64,000 bases of DNA from CALELM01 sp045617105 (GCA_045617105.1 JAZLHW010000016.1:33875-97874), one strand, 5' to 3'. Counted from the first letter of the stretch, positions 35,595 to 44,676 are shown. The notes: a model not told the origin generated them from the sequence alone. Numbers and translations are program-made.

Positions 35595-36872
35595 ATGATA
35601 CATCCTTTTGATATCATCATGGTTCCAATGCAGATTTTGATTTTTCTCTTTACGCTGTATTTTTTTGTGATCGGTTTTTGCGGTATGTGGAGGAAAAAAG
35701 AGGATAAGATTCTGACACCGCAGAAGACGTTTGCTGTTATTGTGGCTGCTCACAATGAGCATGCAGTTATTGGACAGTTGATCGATAATTTGAGAAATCT
35801 TAATTATCCATCGGATCTTTATGACATTTTCGTAATAGCTGATAATTGTTCTGATGATACAGCAGAAATTGCAGAATCTGCCGGTGCTATTGTATGCAAG
35901 CGGGAGCATCCTACAAAAAAGAGCAAAGGGTTTGCTTTGGAATGGATGTTTGAGCGTTTGTTTCAGATGGAGAGAAAGTATGATGCGGTCGTTATTTTTG
36001 ATGCCGACAATCTTGTGCATCCACAGTTCCTTGCGGAGATGAATAATCGTCTTTGCAAGGGCGATAAGATCATTCAGGGGTATTTGGATGCAAAGAATCC
36101 TTATGATACATGGGTTGCTGGTACTTTTGCAATTGCGTTTTGGGTCATTGACCATATTTCACATTTGGCGAAGACGAATATTGGTCTTTCTGCTGTTCTT
36201 GGCGGAACTGGTATGTGCATTACTACGGATGTTCTGCAAAGATACGGCTGGAGAGCAACATGCCTGACAGAAGATATGGAATTTACGATGGAATCCTTGG
36301 CGGAAGGAATCAAGACTACTTGGGCACACGATGCCATTGTTTACGATGAGAAGCCATTGACCTTCAAACAGTCTTGGAACCAGCGCAGGCGTTGGGCGCA
36401 GGGACAGTTTGATGTGGCACATCGTTATATCCCTAAAATGCTGGTAGAGGGCTGGAAACAGAAAGACATTCGCATTTGGGATGGCTGTATTTATCTTCTT
36501 CAGCCACATTTTTTGATGGTGTCTACTCTGTTTATCATTATTAGCTATATTCAGTTGGCATTTCCTCCCTTTTACACCAACATTTATAATTTCATGCCAT
36601 CTCAGTTGATGACAGCGATTATGCTGGGGCAGTATATTCTGCCAATGATTATTTTGTTTAAAATTCGTGCTAAGTGGAAAGCATGGCTTTACATGCTTCT
36701 TTATCCGTTGTTTATTTATTCATGGATCCCGATTATCTTCCTTGGATTTATTCATCGGAATGAGCACGAATGGAGTCATACGAAGCATACAAGAGCTATG
36801 AGTTATGACGATATCATGGGGAATGTAAAAAATACAAGAGGTCTTCCAAGCAGTACAGAAAAGGAAGTGTAA
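35595..36872 (+). CDS. Membrane glycosyltransferase, GT2 family
   Basis: A 425-aa processive-type GT2 enzyme. It has an N-terminal membrane segment (residues 8-30), VAAHNEHAVIGQLIDNL, IFDADNLVHPQF (DxD-like), LTEDMEFTM and QRRRWAQGQ (QxxRW), then several C-terminal membrane segments. It would polymerise or attach sugars at the inner membrane; sugar and acceptor are not predictable. It follows psd-pssA with 31 bases and may share that transcript. Confidence 0.87.
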   Translation: MIHPFDIIMVPMQILIFLFTLYFFVIGFCGMWRKKEDKILTPQKTFAVIVAAHNEHAVIGQLIDNLRNLNYPSDLYDIFVIADNCSDDTAEIAESAGAIVCKREHPTKKSKGFALEWMFERLFQMERKYDAVVIFDADNLVHPQFLAEMNNRLCKGDKIIQGYLDAKNPYDTWVAGTFAIAFWVIDHISHLAKTNIGLSAVLGGTGMCITTDVLQRYGWRATCLTEDMEFTMESLAEGIKTTWAHDAIVYDEKPLTFKQSWNQRRRWAQGQFDVAHRYIPKMLVEGWKQKDIRIWDGCIYLLQPHFLMVSTLFIIISYIQLAFPPFYTNIYNFMPSQLMTAIMLGQYILPMIILFKIRAKWKAWLYMLLYPLFIYSWIPIIFLGFIHRNEHEWSHTKHTRAMSYDDIMGNVKNTRGLPSSTEKEV

Positions 36873-36877
36873 GCAGG

Positions 36878-36903
36878 ACTGCGGATACGTTCCGCAGTTT
36901 TTT
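36878..36903 (+). terminator. Terminator after GT2 gene
   Basis: ACTGCGGA pairs with TCCGCAGT, followed by six T. Confidence 0.8.
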
Positions 36904-36921
36904 GCGTGAGGAAGGAAAAAT

Positions 36922-37302
36922 ATGTATCAGATTCAAGTAAAAGAAGCATTTGAAGCTGCTCATCGGATTGAAGGCTATGAAGGCAAATGCAATCGGCTGC
37001 ATGGTCACAGTTGGGTGGTTGAGGCTGTTGTGACGGGAACAGAATTAGATTCTTTGGGCATGTTGGTGGATTTTAAGGCTGTTAAGCAAGAACTGAAGGA
37101 AGTCCTTCAACGCATGGATCATCAATATCTAAATGAAATGGAGCCATTTTTGGGGAAGATGAATCCAACTGCAGAAAATATGGCAAGGTGTTTTTATGAG
37201 GAACTTGCAAAAGCAGAAATTTTTTGTGGAAATGCAGCTTTGCGTTCAGTTTGTGTTTGGGAATCACCCAATTCCTGCGTGACATATTTTCCAGAGGAAT
37301 GA
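36922..37302 (+). CDS. queD: 6-carboxy-5,6,7,8-tetrahydropterin synthase
   Basis: A 126-aa PTPS-family enzyme of the queuosine pathway. Zinc ligands H14, H27 and H29 and catalytic C23 lie in AAHRIEGYEGKCNRLHGHS, quoted in part. DFKAVKQELKEVL and the C-terminal CVWESPN glutamate segment also fit. It makes CPH4 from dihydroneopterin triphosphate. queE starts seven bases after its end; queH and queA are at 56112 and 57889. Confidence 0.93.
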   Translation: MYQIQVKEAFEAAHRIEGYEGKCNRLHGHSWVVEAVVTGTELDSLGMLVDFKAVKQELKEVLQRMDHQYLNEMEPFLGKMNPTAENMARCFYEELAKAEIFCGNAALRSVCVWESPNSCVTYFPEE

Positions 37303-37308
37303 AATGAT

Positions 37309-38040
37309 ATGGAAAGAAACATTATAGAGATATTTTCTTCTATTCAAGGGGAAGGGAAATATGCTGGATGCCGTCAGGTATTTGTAAGATTGGAAGGCTG
37401 CAATCTCGATTGCAAATATTGTGATACGGAAAATCTGCCCAATACACATCCCTATTGCATGTGGGAACAGCATCCGGGAATGAGGGATTTTAAGGAAATA
37501 GAAAATCCACTGTCAGAAGATGCAGTGTGCGGTATCGTCCAGAAAATGTTGGCTGAATCGCCACATCAGGCAGTAAGCTTCACGGGCGGAGAGCCGATGC
37601 TCCATGCAGAGTTTATTCAAAAGCTTTCTCGTATGCTGGATACAAAAATTTTTTTGGAAACAAATGGGACTTTGTATCAAGCATTGGGAAAAATTATTGA
37701 TGATATTGATATTATCAGTATGGATATCAAGCTGCCCAGTGTGGTCAGAGGGAGTCATTGGGCAGAACATAAAAAATTCCTTGAGATAGCAAGTCAAAAG
37801 GATGTATATGTCAAAGTGGTCGTTTCGGAGGAAACTACAGATGAGGAATTCATTCAAGCAGTGAGAATGGTTGCTGAAACGGCTTCTTGTGCATGGTTTA
37901 TCATTCAGCCAGTAACTCCTTTTGGCGGCTGCAAGGCAGTTTCTCCCCAAAAGCTGTTGGAGCTTCAGTCTTGTGCTTTAGATTTTTTGCCTGAGGTTCG
38001 TGTGATACCTCAGACACATCGCATGATGAATCAGCTATAA
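37309..38040 (+). CDS. queE: 7-carboxy-7-deazaguanine synthase (radical SAM)
   Basis: A 243-aa radical SAM enzyme with C31-x3-C35-x2-C38 in CNLDCKYCDT, preceded by IFSSIQGEGKYAGCRQVFVR. SFTGGEPMLH binds SAM. It converts CPH4 to CDG, the 7-deazaguanine base of queuosine. It shares an operon with queD; no queC lies beside them in this window. Confidence 0.94.
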   Translation: MERNIIEIFSSIQGEGKYAGCRQVFVRLEGCNLDCKYCDTENLPNTHPYCMWEQHPGMRDFKEIENPLSEDAVCGIVQKMLAESPHQAVSFTGGEPMLHAEFIQKLSRMLDTKIFLETNGTLYQALGKIIDDIDIISMDIKLPSVVRGSHWAEHKKFLEIASQKDVYVKVVVSEETTDEEFIQAVRMVAETASCAWFIIQPVTPFGGCKAVSPQKLLELQSCALDFLPEVRVIPQTHRMMNQL

Positions 38041-38134
38041 AATAAAAGTGGGGGAGTATGATTGAAAAAAGAGGATTTTTGAATCACATGTCGAATAGAT
38101 AATCTGTAAGAGTTTTAGGGAGGCGGTCCTTTGT

Positions 38135-38515
38135 ATGACAGAACATACAGAACAACTGAAACAGGCATACTTGCAGTTGTTGTCCCTGCATAAGCAACAG
38201 ATTTTTATTTCGGCGAAGATTCATGATATGCTGCTGAATGATGAGGACATGAGTGGCATTGACTATAGCATTGAGTTTATGGAACTTTTGCGGCAAATGA
38301 GAGAGCTGATTATTCAGGGAATTGTGCGGAACAATTTAGTTGCATCTAATGATGAAGCTCGTGCTAATATTCCATTTCCCAAAAATTATACGCCGGAAGA
38401 GACAGGGAAGACAATTATCGAATATTTGAAGGAAGCTCGTATTCGAGAGAAAGAATGGGTAGGGGGCTGGATTACGCAAGGTGATCTGCCATTGGTACAA
38501 AATGATAAGGAATAG
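38135..38515 (+). CDS. Hypothetical protein, 126 aa
   Basis: A soluble, mostly helical protein (residues 1-65 look like two amphipathic helices), with NYTPEETGKTIIEYLKEAR in the second half. I recognise no domain. GGGAGGCGG lies upstream of ATG 38135, and a terminator-like hairpin follows, so it appears to be a real monocistronic gene. Confidence 0.6.
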   Translation: MTEHTEQLKQAYLQLLSLHKQQIFISAKIHDMLLNDEDMSGIDYSIEFMELLRQMRELIIQGIVRNNLVASNDEARANIPFPKNYTPEETGKTIIEYLKEARIREKEWVGGWITQGDLPLVQNDKE

Positions 38516-38523
38516 AAGAATGT

Positions 38524-38568
38524 AAGCCATTGTATGGGTGAAAGCCACTCATGCAATGGTTTTTATTT
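38524..38568 (+). terminator. Terminator after the 126-aa hypothetical gene
   Basis: AAGCCATTGTATGGGTG pairs imperfectly with CCACTCATGCAATGG across AAAG, then TTTTTATTTT. Confidence 0.75.
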
Positions 38569-38677
38569 TCCTTTTTTCAAGAAACAGGAAGGATTATCAA
38601 ATAATTCAGAGAATAAAAAAAGTAAGTGGAGAACGATGTAATTATTCTTGTGACAATGCTATAGGGAGGGTGTTTGA

Positions 38678-40717
38678 ATGAAGGAATACAAGAGCGCAAA
38701 TATTCGTAATGTGGCAGTTATTGGGCATGGGAAAACAGGCAAGACAAGTCTTTTGGAAGCCTGCTTGTATAACGCAGGTGCAGTAAAAAGGCTTGGTAAG
38801 GTGGATGATGGCAGTGGAGTATTGGATTATGAGGTTGAGGAAACAAAACGTAAAATGACGCTTGGATGTTCCATGGCAGTTGCGGAGTGGAAAAACTATA
38901 AGCTGAATTTTATAGATACACCGGGATATCCCGACTTTGTTGCGGATGTTTTAGGTGCTTTGGAGGCAGCTGACAGCGCGCTAATTGTTATTTCTGCACC
39001 AGCAGGCATTGAAATGGAGACGGAAAAGCTGTGGGGATTTTGCGAAAACAGAGAACTTCCCCGTGCATTTTTTGTAAATAAAATGGATCGCGAGCATGCC
39101 GATTTTAAAGGTGTTGTGGAAGAACTTCGGGTTCGTTTTGGAAATGGAGTAGTGCCGATTCAGCTGCCGATCGGACAGGAAGCAGCTTTTCAGGGTGTGG
39201 TAGATCTTCTTTCGCTTCGCATGAAAATTGTTCGCCATGAGGAAGATGAGATTCCAGAATACATTCAAAAGGATGTAGAGGAAGCTAGGCAGAAATTGAT
39301 TGAGGCAGTTGCAGAGTTTAATAATGAGTTGTTGGAAAAGTATGTAGAAGGACGAGAGATTACTGAGCTTGAAGTGGCCGCAGCTTTGATAGAAGGTATT
39401 CAGGCAGGAAAGATCTTCCCTGTTTTTTGTGGTTCAGCGCTTCGCAATGCAGGAATCAAGAAAATGATGGATGCCATTGTAGAATATCTTCCTACCCCTT
39501 ATTTCAAGGTTTCCATTGGTGTTCATCCCAAAACGGATGAGCTTTTGGAGAGAAAGACGGAAGATGGTTTCTCGGCACAGGTTTATAAAACCATGGTAGA
39601 TCCCTTCATCGGAAGACTTTCGTTCCTTCGTATCCTTTCAGGAGATATGCGAAGTGATGTGTCGTATTACAATTCCAACAGCGATGCAATGGAACGGATT
39701 GGAACCATTTTTACGATGATAGGAAAACAGCAATTTAATTTGCAGGCAGCACATGCAGGGGATCTAGTGGTAGTTTCTAAGCTGCAGTCAACTTGTACGG
39801 GAGATACTCTTTGTGATAAAAAATATCCTATTCGCTATGAAAAGACGGAATATCCGGAAGCCATGTTATCTATGGCAGTGAATTCCAAGAAAAAGGGTGA
39901 AGATGATAAGGTCATTGCTGCAATTATGAAGCAGTGCGAAGAAGAACCAACATTGCTGCTTGAAAAAAATGAAGAGACTAAGGAAATGATTATCCGTGGC
40001 ATTGGAGAAGTGCATTTGGAAATTCTTTCCGATAGGATTTTGCGTAAATTTGGAATAGAGGCAGATTTCGTTGAACCGCGAGTGGCTTATCGGGAAACAA
40101 TCAGAAAGTCGGTACAGGCAGAAGGGAAACATAAAAAACAGAGTGGAGGACATGGTCAATTTGGGCATGTTTTCCTTGAGGTTTCCCCTAAAGGTGCAGG
40201 AGAGGGAAATGAATTTACAGAAACTATTTTTGGTGGAAGCGTGCCGCGCCAATTTATTCCAGCTGTAGAAAAGGGTGCAATGGAAACTTTGTCGGCAGGA
40301 ATTCTTGCAGGATATCCTGTGGTAGATGTAAAAGTCAATCTCTATGATGGTTCATATCATAGCGTGGATTCCTCGGAGGCTGCATTTAAGGCAGCGACAG
40401 CCATAGCTCTTCGTAAGGCCGTTATGGATGCATTGCCGGTAATTTTGGAACCTATTGATGAAGTATTTGTGACAGCACCAGACTATTATATGGGCGATGT
40501 TATGGGAAGGCTGAATTCCAAGCGTGCCAAGATTCTTGGTATTGACAGCAATGAAAAAAATATCAGTACGATACATGCCTATGTTCCAGAAGCTGAACTA
40601 TTCCGTTACGCAACGGATCTGCGTTCGCAAACACAAGGACGTGGTACTTATACTTTGCAGTTTGATCATTATGAACAGGTACCCGAAAAAATTTCTGCAA
40701 AAATTGTTGGAAAATAG
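38678..40717 (+). CDS. Elongation factor G-like GTPase (EF-G2 group)
   Basis: A 679-aa translational GTPase: G1 GHGKTGKT at residues 16-23, G3 DTPGYPDF near 80, G4 NKMDREH near 134. EF-G domains II-V follow, including SGGHGQFGHVFLEV and the C-terminal GRGTYTLQFDHYEQVP. The N-terminus KSANIRNVAVIGHG marks the EF-G-like paralogue found in many Firmicutes rather than the str-operon EF-G. Its role in translocation or ribosome recycling is not established. Confidence 0.9.
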   Translation: MKEYKSANIRNVAVIGHGKTGKTSLLEACLYNAGAVKRLGKVDDGSGVLDYEVEETKRKMTLGCSMAVAEWKNYKLNFIDTPGYPDFVADVLGALEAADSALIVISAPAGIEMETEKLWGFCENRELPRAFFVNKMDREHADFKGVVEELRVRFGNGVVPIQLPIGQEAAFQGVVDLLSLRMKIVRHEEDEIPEYIQKDVEEARQKLIEAVAEFNNELLEKYVEGREITELEVAAALIEGIQAGKIFPVFCGSALRNAGIKKMMDAIVEYLPTPYFKVSIGVHPKTDELLERKTEDGFSAQVYKTMVDPFIGRLSFLRILSGDMRSDVSYYNSNSDAMERIGTIFTMIGKQQFNLQAAHAGDLVVVSKLQSTCTGDTLCDKKYPIRYEKTEYPEAMLSMAVNSKKKGEDDKVIAAIMKQCEEEPTLLLEKNEETKEMIIRGIGEVHLEILSDRILRKFGIEADFVEPRVAYRETIRKSVQAEGKHKKQSGGHGQFGHVFLEVSPKGAGEGNEFTETIFGGSVPRQFIPAVEKGAMETLSAGILAGYPVVDVKVNLYDGSYHSVDSSEAAFKAATAIALRKAVMDALPVILEPIDEVFVTAPDYYMGDVMGRLNSKRAKILGIDSNEKNISTIHAYVPEAELFRYATDLRSQTQGRGTYTLQFDHYEQVPEKISAKIVGK

Positions 40718-40777
40718 GGGAAGGTAGATGCTCAGCTGACCTAAATGGATTTGGAAAGCAGGAATGTGTCAATAAAG

Positions 40778-40815
40778 TAGGAGAGCTGCACATAATGGCA
40801 GTTCTCCTATTTAAG
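40778..40815 (+). terminator. Terminator after EF-G-like gene
   Basis: TAGGAGAGCTGC pairs with GCAGTTCTCCTA (one mismatch pair), followed by TTTAAG, a weak T tract. Confidence 0.65.
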
Positions 40816-40816
40816 G

Positions 40817-40845
40817 TTGCAGGTAAATAAATTTTCGGTTATAAT
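40817..40845 (+). promoter_or_regulatory. Promoter of the comFB-like gene
   Basis: TTGCAG at 40817-40822, 17 bases, perfect TATAAT at 40840-40845. Confidence 0.65.
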
Positions 40846-40918
40846 TTGACTTGAGAAGGTTGTTGAGTTGCTTGGCAGCCTTGTTTATGAAATTGATTGT
40901 ATTGGGGAGGAACGTATA

Positions 40919-41188
40919 GTGGATTGCAAGAATTTCATGGAAGATGCTGTCGAGAGAAAAGTGGATATGGTTATGCAGAATTTTAAGGATTGCTGCACTT
41001 GTGAAGAATGCCGCAGGGATATTGTGAGTATTGCATTAAATAACTTGAAACCTAAGTATGTGGCTACTGATAGGGGAGAGATGTACGCAAGGATAGATGA
41101 CATGTCTGTGCAGTCGGAAGTCGAAGTCATTCAGGCTCTCACCGCAGCTATTGAGATCGTTCGCAAGAATCCACATCATACGAAATAA
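40919..41188 (+). CDS. ComFB-family late competence protein
   Basis: An 89-aa protein with the ComFB pattern: KNFMEDAVERKVD, the cysteine cluster CCTCEECRRDI, ALNNLKPKYV, GEMYARIDD and ALTAAIEIVRKNPHH. The cysteines probably bind zinc. The function is unclear; the name derives from the Bacillus comF operon. I chose GTG 40919 with GGGGAGG eight bases upstream rather than the earlier frame opening at 40868. Confidence 0.82.
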   Translation: MDCKNFMEDAVERKVDMVMQNFKDCCTCEECRRDIVSIALNNLKPKYVATDRGEMYARIDDMSVQSEVEVIQALTAAIEIVRKNPHHTK

Positions 41189-41193
41189 AAGAT

Positions 41194-41228
41194 AGCCATC
41201 ATCTTTTGCGAGATGATGGCTTATTTTT
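41194..41228 (+). terminator. Terminator after comFB-like gene
   Basis: AGCCATCATCT pairs with AGATGATGGCT, followed by TATTTTT. Confidence 0.8.
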
Positions 41229-41242
41229 ACGGAGGAAAAGCA

Positions 41243-41968
41243 ATGATGAATATGCGCAATATGCTTGATTTATCATCATATTTAGTGATTGGTCCAGAAA
41301 ACACGTTAGGGAGACCTGTTAGGCAGATCGTTTCTGAGGCAGTGAGGGGAGGTTTTTCATGCGTACAGCTTCGTTCTAAAACAGCATCAGCAAAAGAGAT
41401 GATACAACTGATGCACGAAGCAGCGGAGGAGATTTCTTTGCTGAAAAAATCAGAGGAAGTATCCTTGTTGGTTAACGACAGATTAGATGTTGCTTTGGCA
41501 GCAAGGGAACAAGGCATCAAAGTAGATGGAATTCATGTAGGACAAACAGATATTCCAGTGTCTGTTTGCAGAAAATATTTGGGAGAAGATGCTATTGTCG
41601 GTTTATCTGCTCGAACAGAACAACTCATAAATTATGTAAAGTCCTGCGATATTTCCGATATTGATTATTTTGGAGTGAGTCCGCTTCATGAGACATTGAC
41701 CAAGCTGGATTGTGGACGTAATCATGATGGAAATGTCATTGAGCGAAGCTTAGAGGAATTATGTGAATTGTCTCGATACAGTAAGATTCCTGTTGTCATT
41801 GGCGGCGGTGTTAAAATTGTGGATCTGCCAGCACTTGCACAGTCGGGAGTAGATGGTTTTTTTGTGGTTACTGCGGTTACAGAGGCGGAAAATCCATATC
41901 AAGCTGCTAAAGCAATGTCTGATGCATGGAGAAATTTAATGTTGCAGCGAGAAGCTGCCAAGAAATAA
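41243..41968 (+). CDS. thiE: Thiamine-phosphate synthase
   Basis: A 241-aa TIM-barrel enzyme joining HMP-PP and thiazole phosphate. Motifs are VQLRSKTASAKEM, LLVNDRLDVALA, DGIHVGQTDIPV, GLSARTEQLINYV, IDYFGVSPLHET and VIGGGVKIVDLP. It is slightly longer than many ThiE proteins (about 210 aa). GGAGGA before ATG 41243. No TPP riboswitch or other thi genes nearby. Confidence 0.9.
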   Translation: MMNMRNMLDLSSYLVIGPENTLGRPVRQIVSEAVRGGFSCVQLRSKTASAKEMIQLMHEAAEEISLLKKSEEVSLLVNDRLDVALAAREQGIKVDGIHVGQTDIPVSVCRKYLGEDAIVGLSARTEQLINYVKSCDISDIDYFGVSPLHETLTKLDCGRNHDGNVIERSLEELCELSRYSKIPVVIGGGVKIVDLPALAQSGVDGFFVVTAVTEAENPYQAAKAMSDAWRNLMLQREAAKK

Positions 41969-42060
41969 TTTTGAAGAAAGAAGGATTTTGAGAAAAAATA
42001 TAGAAGAAAGAAGTAGAGGTATGGTTTTGGCGGACATATTTAGGGAAGGGAGGAGAACTT

Positions 42061-42441
42061 TTGAAAGGAATGAGATTCAATGAGAAGCTGGAATGTGTTA
42101 TTCAGCGTGCCCTGCGTCGTTTGCATGGCCGTATGAAATATGCTTATCTGCGCGGAGAATTAAAAAATTATTTGGATAAGGTAGGCTTGGACGTTCGTGC
42201 TGAAGAACCATCTGACATGGCAGGCTTCCATAAGCTGTGGGAAACAGTTGGGGTGCTTATGACAAAAAATATAAAGCATGCTAGGAAGATGGGCTATCTT
42301 CGTGATTATATGCGGCGTATTGATATGTCAGATATTATCATGTTTCCTGTCAAAAGAGTAAGTTCCATGAAATTATTGCCTACTGTTACTGATACTGCGA
42401 TATCAAAAGAAGGAACGGTTTGTTTGCGGCTAGTCAAGTAA
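42061..42441 (+). CDS. Hypothetical protein, 126 aa, basic
   Basis: It starts at TTG behind GGGAGGAGAAC. The first 30 residues are Arg/Lys-rich (RALRRLHGRMKYAYLRGEL), suggesting nucleic acid or membrane-surface contact. A second basic stretch is KHARKMGYLRDYMRR. No recognised domain. An imperfect hairpin (GCCCTGC..GCAGGG, 42469-42501) follows. Confidence 0.6.
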   Translation: MKGMRFNEKLECVIQRALRRLHGRMKYAYLRGELKNYLDKVGLDVRAEEPSDMAGFHKLWETVGVLMTKNIKHARKMGYLRDYMRRIDMSDIIMFPVKRVSSMKLLPTVTDTAISKEGTVCLRLVK

Positions 42442-42575
42442 TACATCAAGGCGAGCATCAAAAAGAATGCCCTGCAAAGCCTAATACAGAGGCAATGCAG
42501 GGTAATTTCATGATATTCTACATCAAAGGGATGTAACAGAATAGGTTAGCAGAACTGTTGAAAGCAGGAATGAAG

Positions 42576-43910
42576 ATGTATCAAATTGAGAAAACATCAA
42601 TAAAGAAGTGGGTTGCGTTTTTCATTTTAATTGTGGTGGTATTTACTTTATTTTTTATTTTCTGCATGGAAATGATTAAGGAAAATTCGCCATTACAGGT
42701 AATGCAGGAAGCAATAGATTATGTTCGGCTGACTAATTCGGATGAGATCGTCTTGTTACGGTGGGATAAGAAACTTGACGCTGTAAGCTATGAACTTGAG
42801 ATTTTTGAGGGAGATCCGTCTGACTTGCGGGCTGATCAATCTGTCACAAATGCATTTTATCGAAATAAAAAGGTATTTACGTCGGGCAAGATGCTGAAAT
42901 TGAGGATGTTTAGATCCTACCTTGATAAAGAAATATTTTGGCGTGTTCGTGCATTGGATGAAAATGAAAATCCAGTTTCAGCTTATACAGCACCACAATT
43001 ATTGCAGCCAGAGAAACAGTTGGTGACTCGAAATGCACCTCTTCCTGTCATTAATTCGCAAGGAGAAAAGGGTGCCGTCTTGCTGTATCCAGTTTATGCA
43101 TATATAGGAAATCCAGATGCCGTAACGTTTGAAGTTGAAGTTTTAGGACATTATCCTGAAAATTTGTTGGATCATAGACCATCTATCTATCGTGTTTATT
43201 CGAGAATTGAGCCTTTGACGGATATTTATGATGAATTTCCTCGTATTGGTACATTTTATTGGCGTGTGCGTGGTATGGATGAAAAGGGAAGACCTGTTGG
43301 CGTATGGAGCGAGCCCCAAATGATTACAGTTAATACAGATGGCTATGGTGAGGTAGCTATTTATGGGGACAGCATTAGCCACGGAGGAGGACATATATCT
43401 TTTTCACCAAATGATTTAGAGTATAGCTATGGGCATTATTTAGATTTTCCAACTATCAATTTGTCAGAAAGTGGAAATACGAGTGAAGATATGGTGAATC
43501 GGTTCGAAAGGGATGTTCTTCCTTTTCGTCCCAGATATTTGTTGATTATGGGAGGAACCAACAGCTTGCGTGCCGGATTTGGAGCACTGACTGTTATTCA
43601 TGATTTGAGCCAAATTCAAGAAAAATGCCGTGCTTATCATATTGTGCCGATTCTATTGACGCTTCCTCCCATCAATCCGTCACTTATTGACAAAGCATTT
43701 CAAGAAGAGTCCTCACCTGAATGGCAAAAGGATTTTGAGATGGTGAATAACTATATCAGGAGTCAGCCACATATAGATACAGCGGCTCCTTTTGAATGGA
43801 TGACGGAAATTTCGGCAGAGTTGGCTTTAGATGGATTGCATGGGGATTGCAGGATGAAACAGTTGATAGCTGAAGAAATCAATAAAAAAATAAGCATCTT
43901 TATGCAATAA
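42576..43910 (+). CDS. Membrane-anchored SGNH-hydrolase-like protein with FN3-like repeats
   Basis: About 444 aa. One N-terminal membrane segment (about residues 12-36) is followed by two beta-sandwich-like repeats. Each ends in an aromatic-WRVRA/G signature (IFWRVRALDENENPV and FYWRVRGMDEKGRPV), as in fibronectin type III-like domains. Then comes an SGNH esterase domain: AIYGDSISHGG (catalytic Ser), GGTNSL (Asn) and DGLHGD (Asp-His). It would act outside the membrane, perhaps deacylating a surface glycan. No clear signal for a lipobox. Start chosen at ATG 42576 after AGGA. Confidence 0.75.
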   Translation: MYQIEKTSIKKWVAFFILIVVVFTLFFIFCMEMIKENSPLQVMQEAIDYVRLTNSDEIVLLRWDKKLDAVSYELEIFEGDPSDLRADQSVTNAFYRNKKVFTSGKMLKLRMFRSYLDKEIFWRVRALDENENPVSAYTAPQLLQPEKQLVTRNAPLPVINSQGEKGAVLLYPVYAYIGNPDAVTFEVEVLGHYPENLLDHRPSIYRVYSRIEPLTDIYDEFPRIGTFYWRVRGMDEKGRPVGVWSEPQMITVNTDGYGEVAIYGDSISHGGGHISFSPNDLEYSYGHYLDFPTINLSESGNTSEDMVNRFERDVLPFRPRYLLIMGGTNSLRAGFGALTVIHDLSQIQEKCRAYHIVPILLTLPPINPSLIDKAFQEESSPEWQKDFEMVNNYIRSQPHIDTAAPFEWMTEISAELALDGLHGDCRMKQLIAEEINKKISIFMQ

Positions 43911-43924
43911 GGTTGGTGGAAAAT

Positions 43925-44563
43925 ATGAGGGCAACGATTAAGCAGAAAAAGCAGCAAATTGCTTTGTTGGAACAGCATTATAGCGATGCAAAGCCTGCTT
44001 TGCATTTTACTAGCATTTTTGAATTGTTGGTTGCTGTTATTTTGTCAGCCCAATGCACAGATAAACGGGTGAATCTTGTAACGGAACGTCTTTTCCGAAA
44101 AGCAAACACGGCAAAGGGCATACTGGAATTGGATGTGCAGGAACTGGAAAAAGAAATCAGGGAGTGCGGATTTTATCATAACAAGGCAAAAAACATTTTG
44201 GCAACGTGCCAGATTCTCTGTAATCAGTACGGGGGAGAGGTTCCGGAGAGTTTTGAGGAGCTGCAAAAGCTTCCAGGCGTTGGAAGGAAAACTGCAAATG
44301 TGGTGATGAGTGTAGGTTTTCGGCATCCAGCTATTGCGGTGGATACACATGTGTTTCGAGTTTCAAATCGTTTGGGACTTGCCGTTGGAAAAAATCCGCT
44401 GGAAGTTGAGGAAAACTTAAAAAAGATACTTCCAAAAGAGAAGTGGTCAGATGCACATCATTGGCTTATTTGGCATGGAAGAAATGTTTGCAAGGCGTTG
44501 AAGCCGAGATGTAATGAATGCGTATTGCAAGCCCTATGTTGTCATTCATTGGATAAACAGTGA
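43925..44563 (+). CDS. nth: Endonuclease III (DNA glycosylase/AP lyase)
   Basis: A 212-aa base-excision repair enzyme acting on oxidised pyrimidines. Helix-hairpin-helix with catalytic lysine in LPGVGRKTANVVM; catalytic aspartate in AVDTHVFRVSNRL. The [4Fe-4S] loop C-x6-C-x2-C-x5-C is in CKALKPRCNECVLQALC. Start ATG 43925 preferred over the TTG at 43913. Confidence 0.95.
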   Translation: MRATIKQKKQQIALLEQHYSDAKPALHFTSIFELLVAVILSAQCTDKRVNLVTERLFRKANTAKGILELDVQELEKEIRECGFYHNKAKNILATCQILCNQYGGEVPESFEELQKLPGVGRKTANVVMSVGFRHPAIAVDTHVFRVSNRLGLAVGKNPLEVEENLKKILPKEKWSDAHHWLIWHGRNVCKALKPRCNECVLQALCCHSLDKQ

Positions 44564-44575
44564 CATAAATATATG

Positions 44576-44618
44576 AAGAAAATGCTTGTTGCATTTTCTT
44601 GATTGAGGGCGTTATAAT
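44576..44618 (+). promoter_or_regulatory. Recurrent hairpin-promoter module upstream of U32 gene
   Basis: A ten-base perfect stem (AAGAAAATGC 44576-44585, GCATTTTCTT 44591-44600) overlaps TTGCAT (44589-44594), then 18 bases to TATAAT (44613-44618) preceded by GCGT. The strongest copy of the module. Confidence 0.65.
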
Positions 44619-44676
44619 ACTTTTTGTGATTTGAGCGATATTTAGACATTTATCATTTAGGAAAGCAGGGAAAGAT

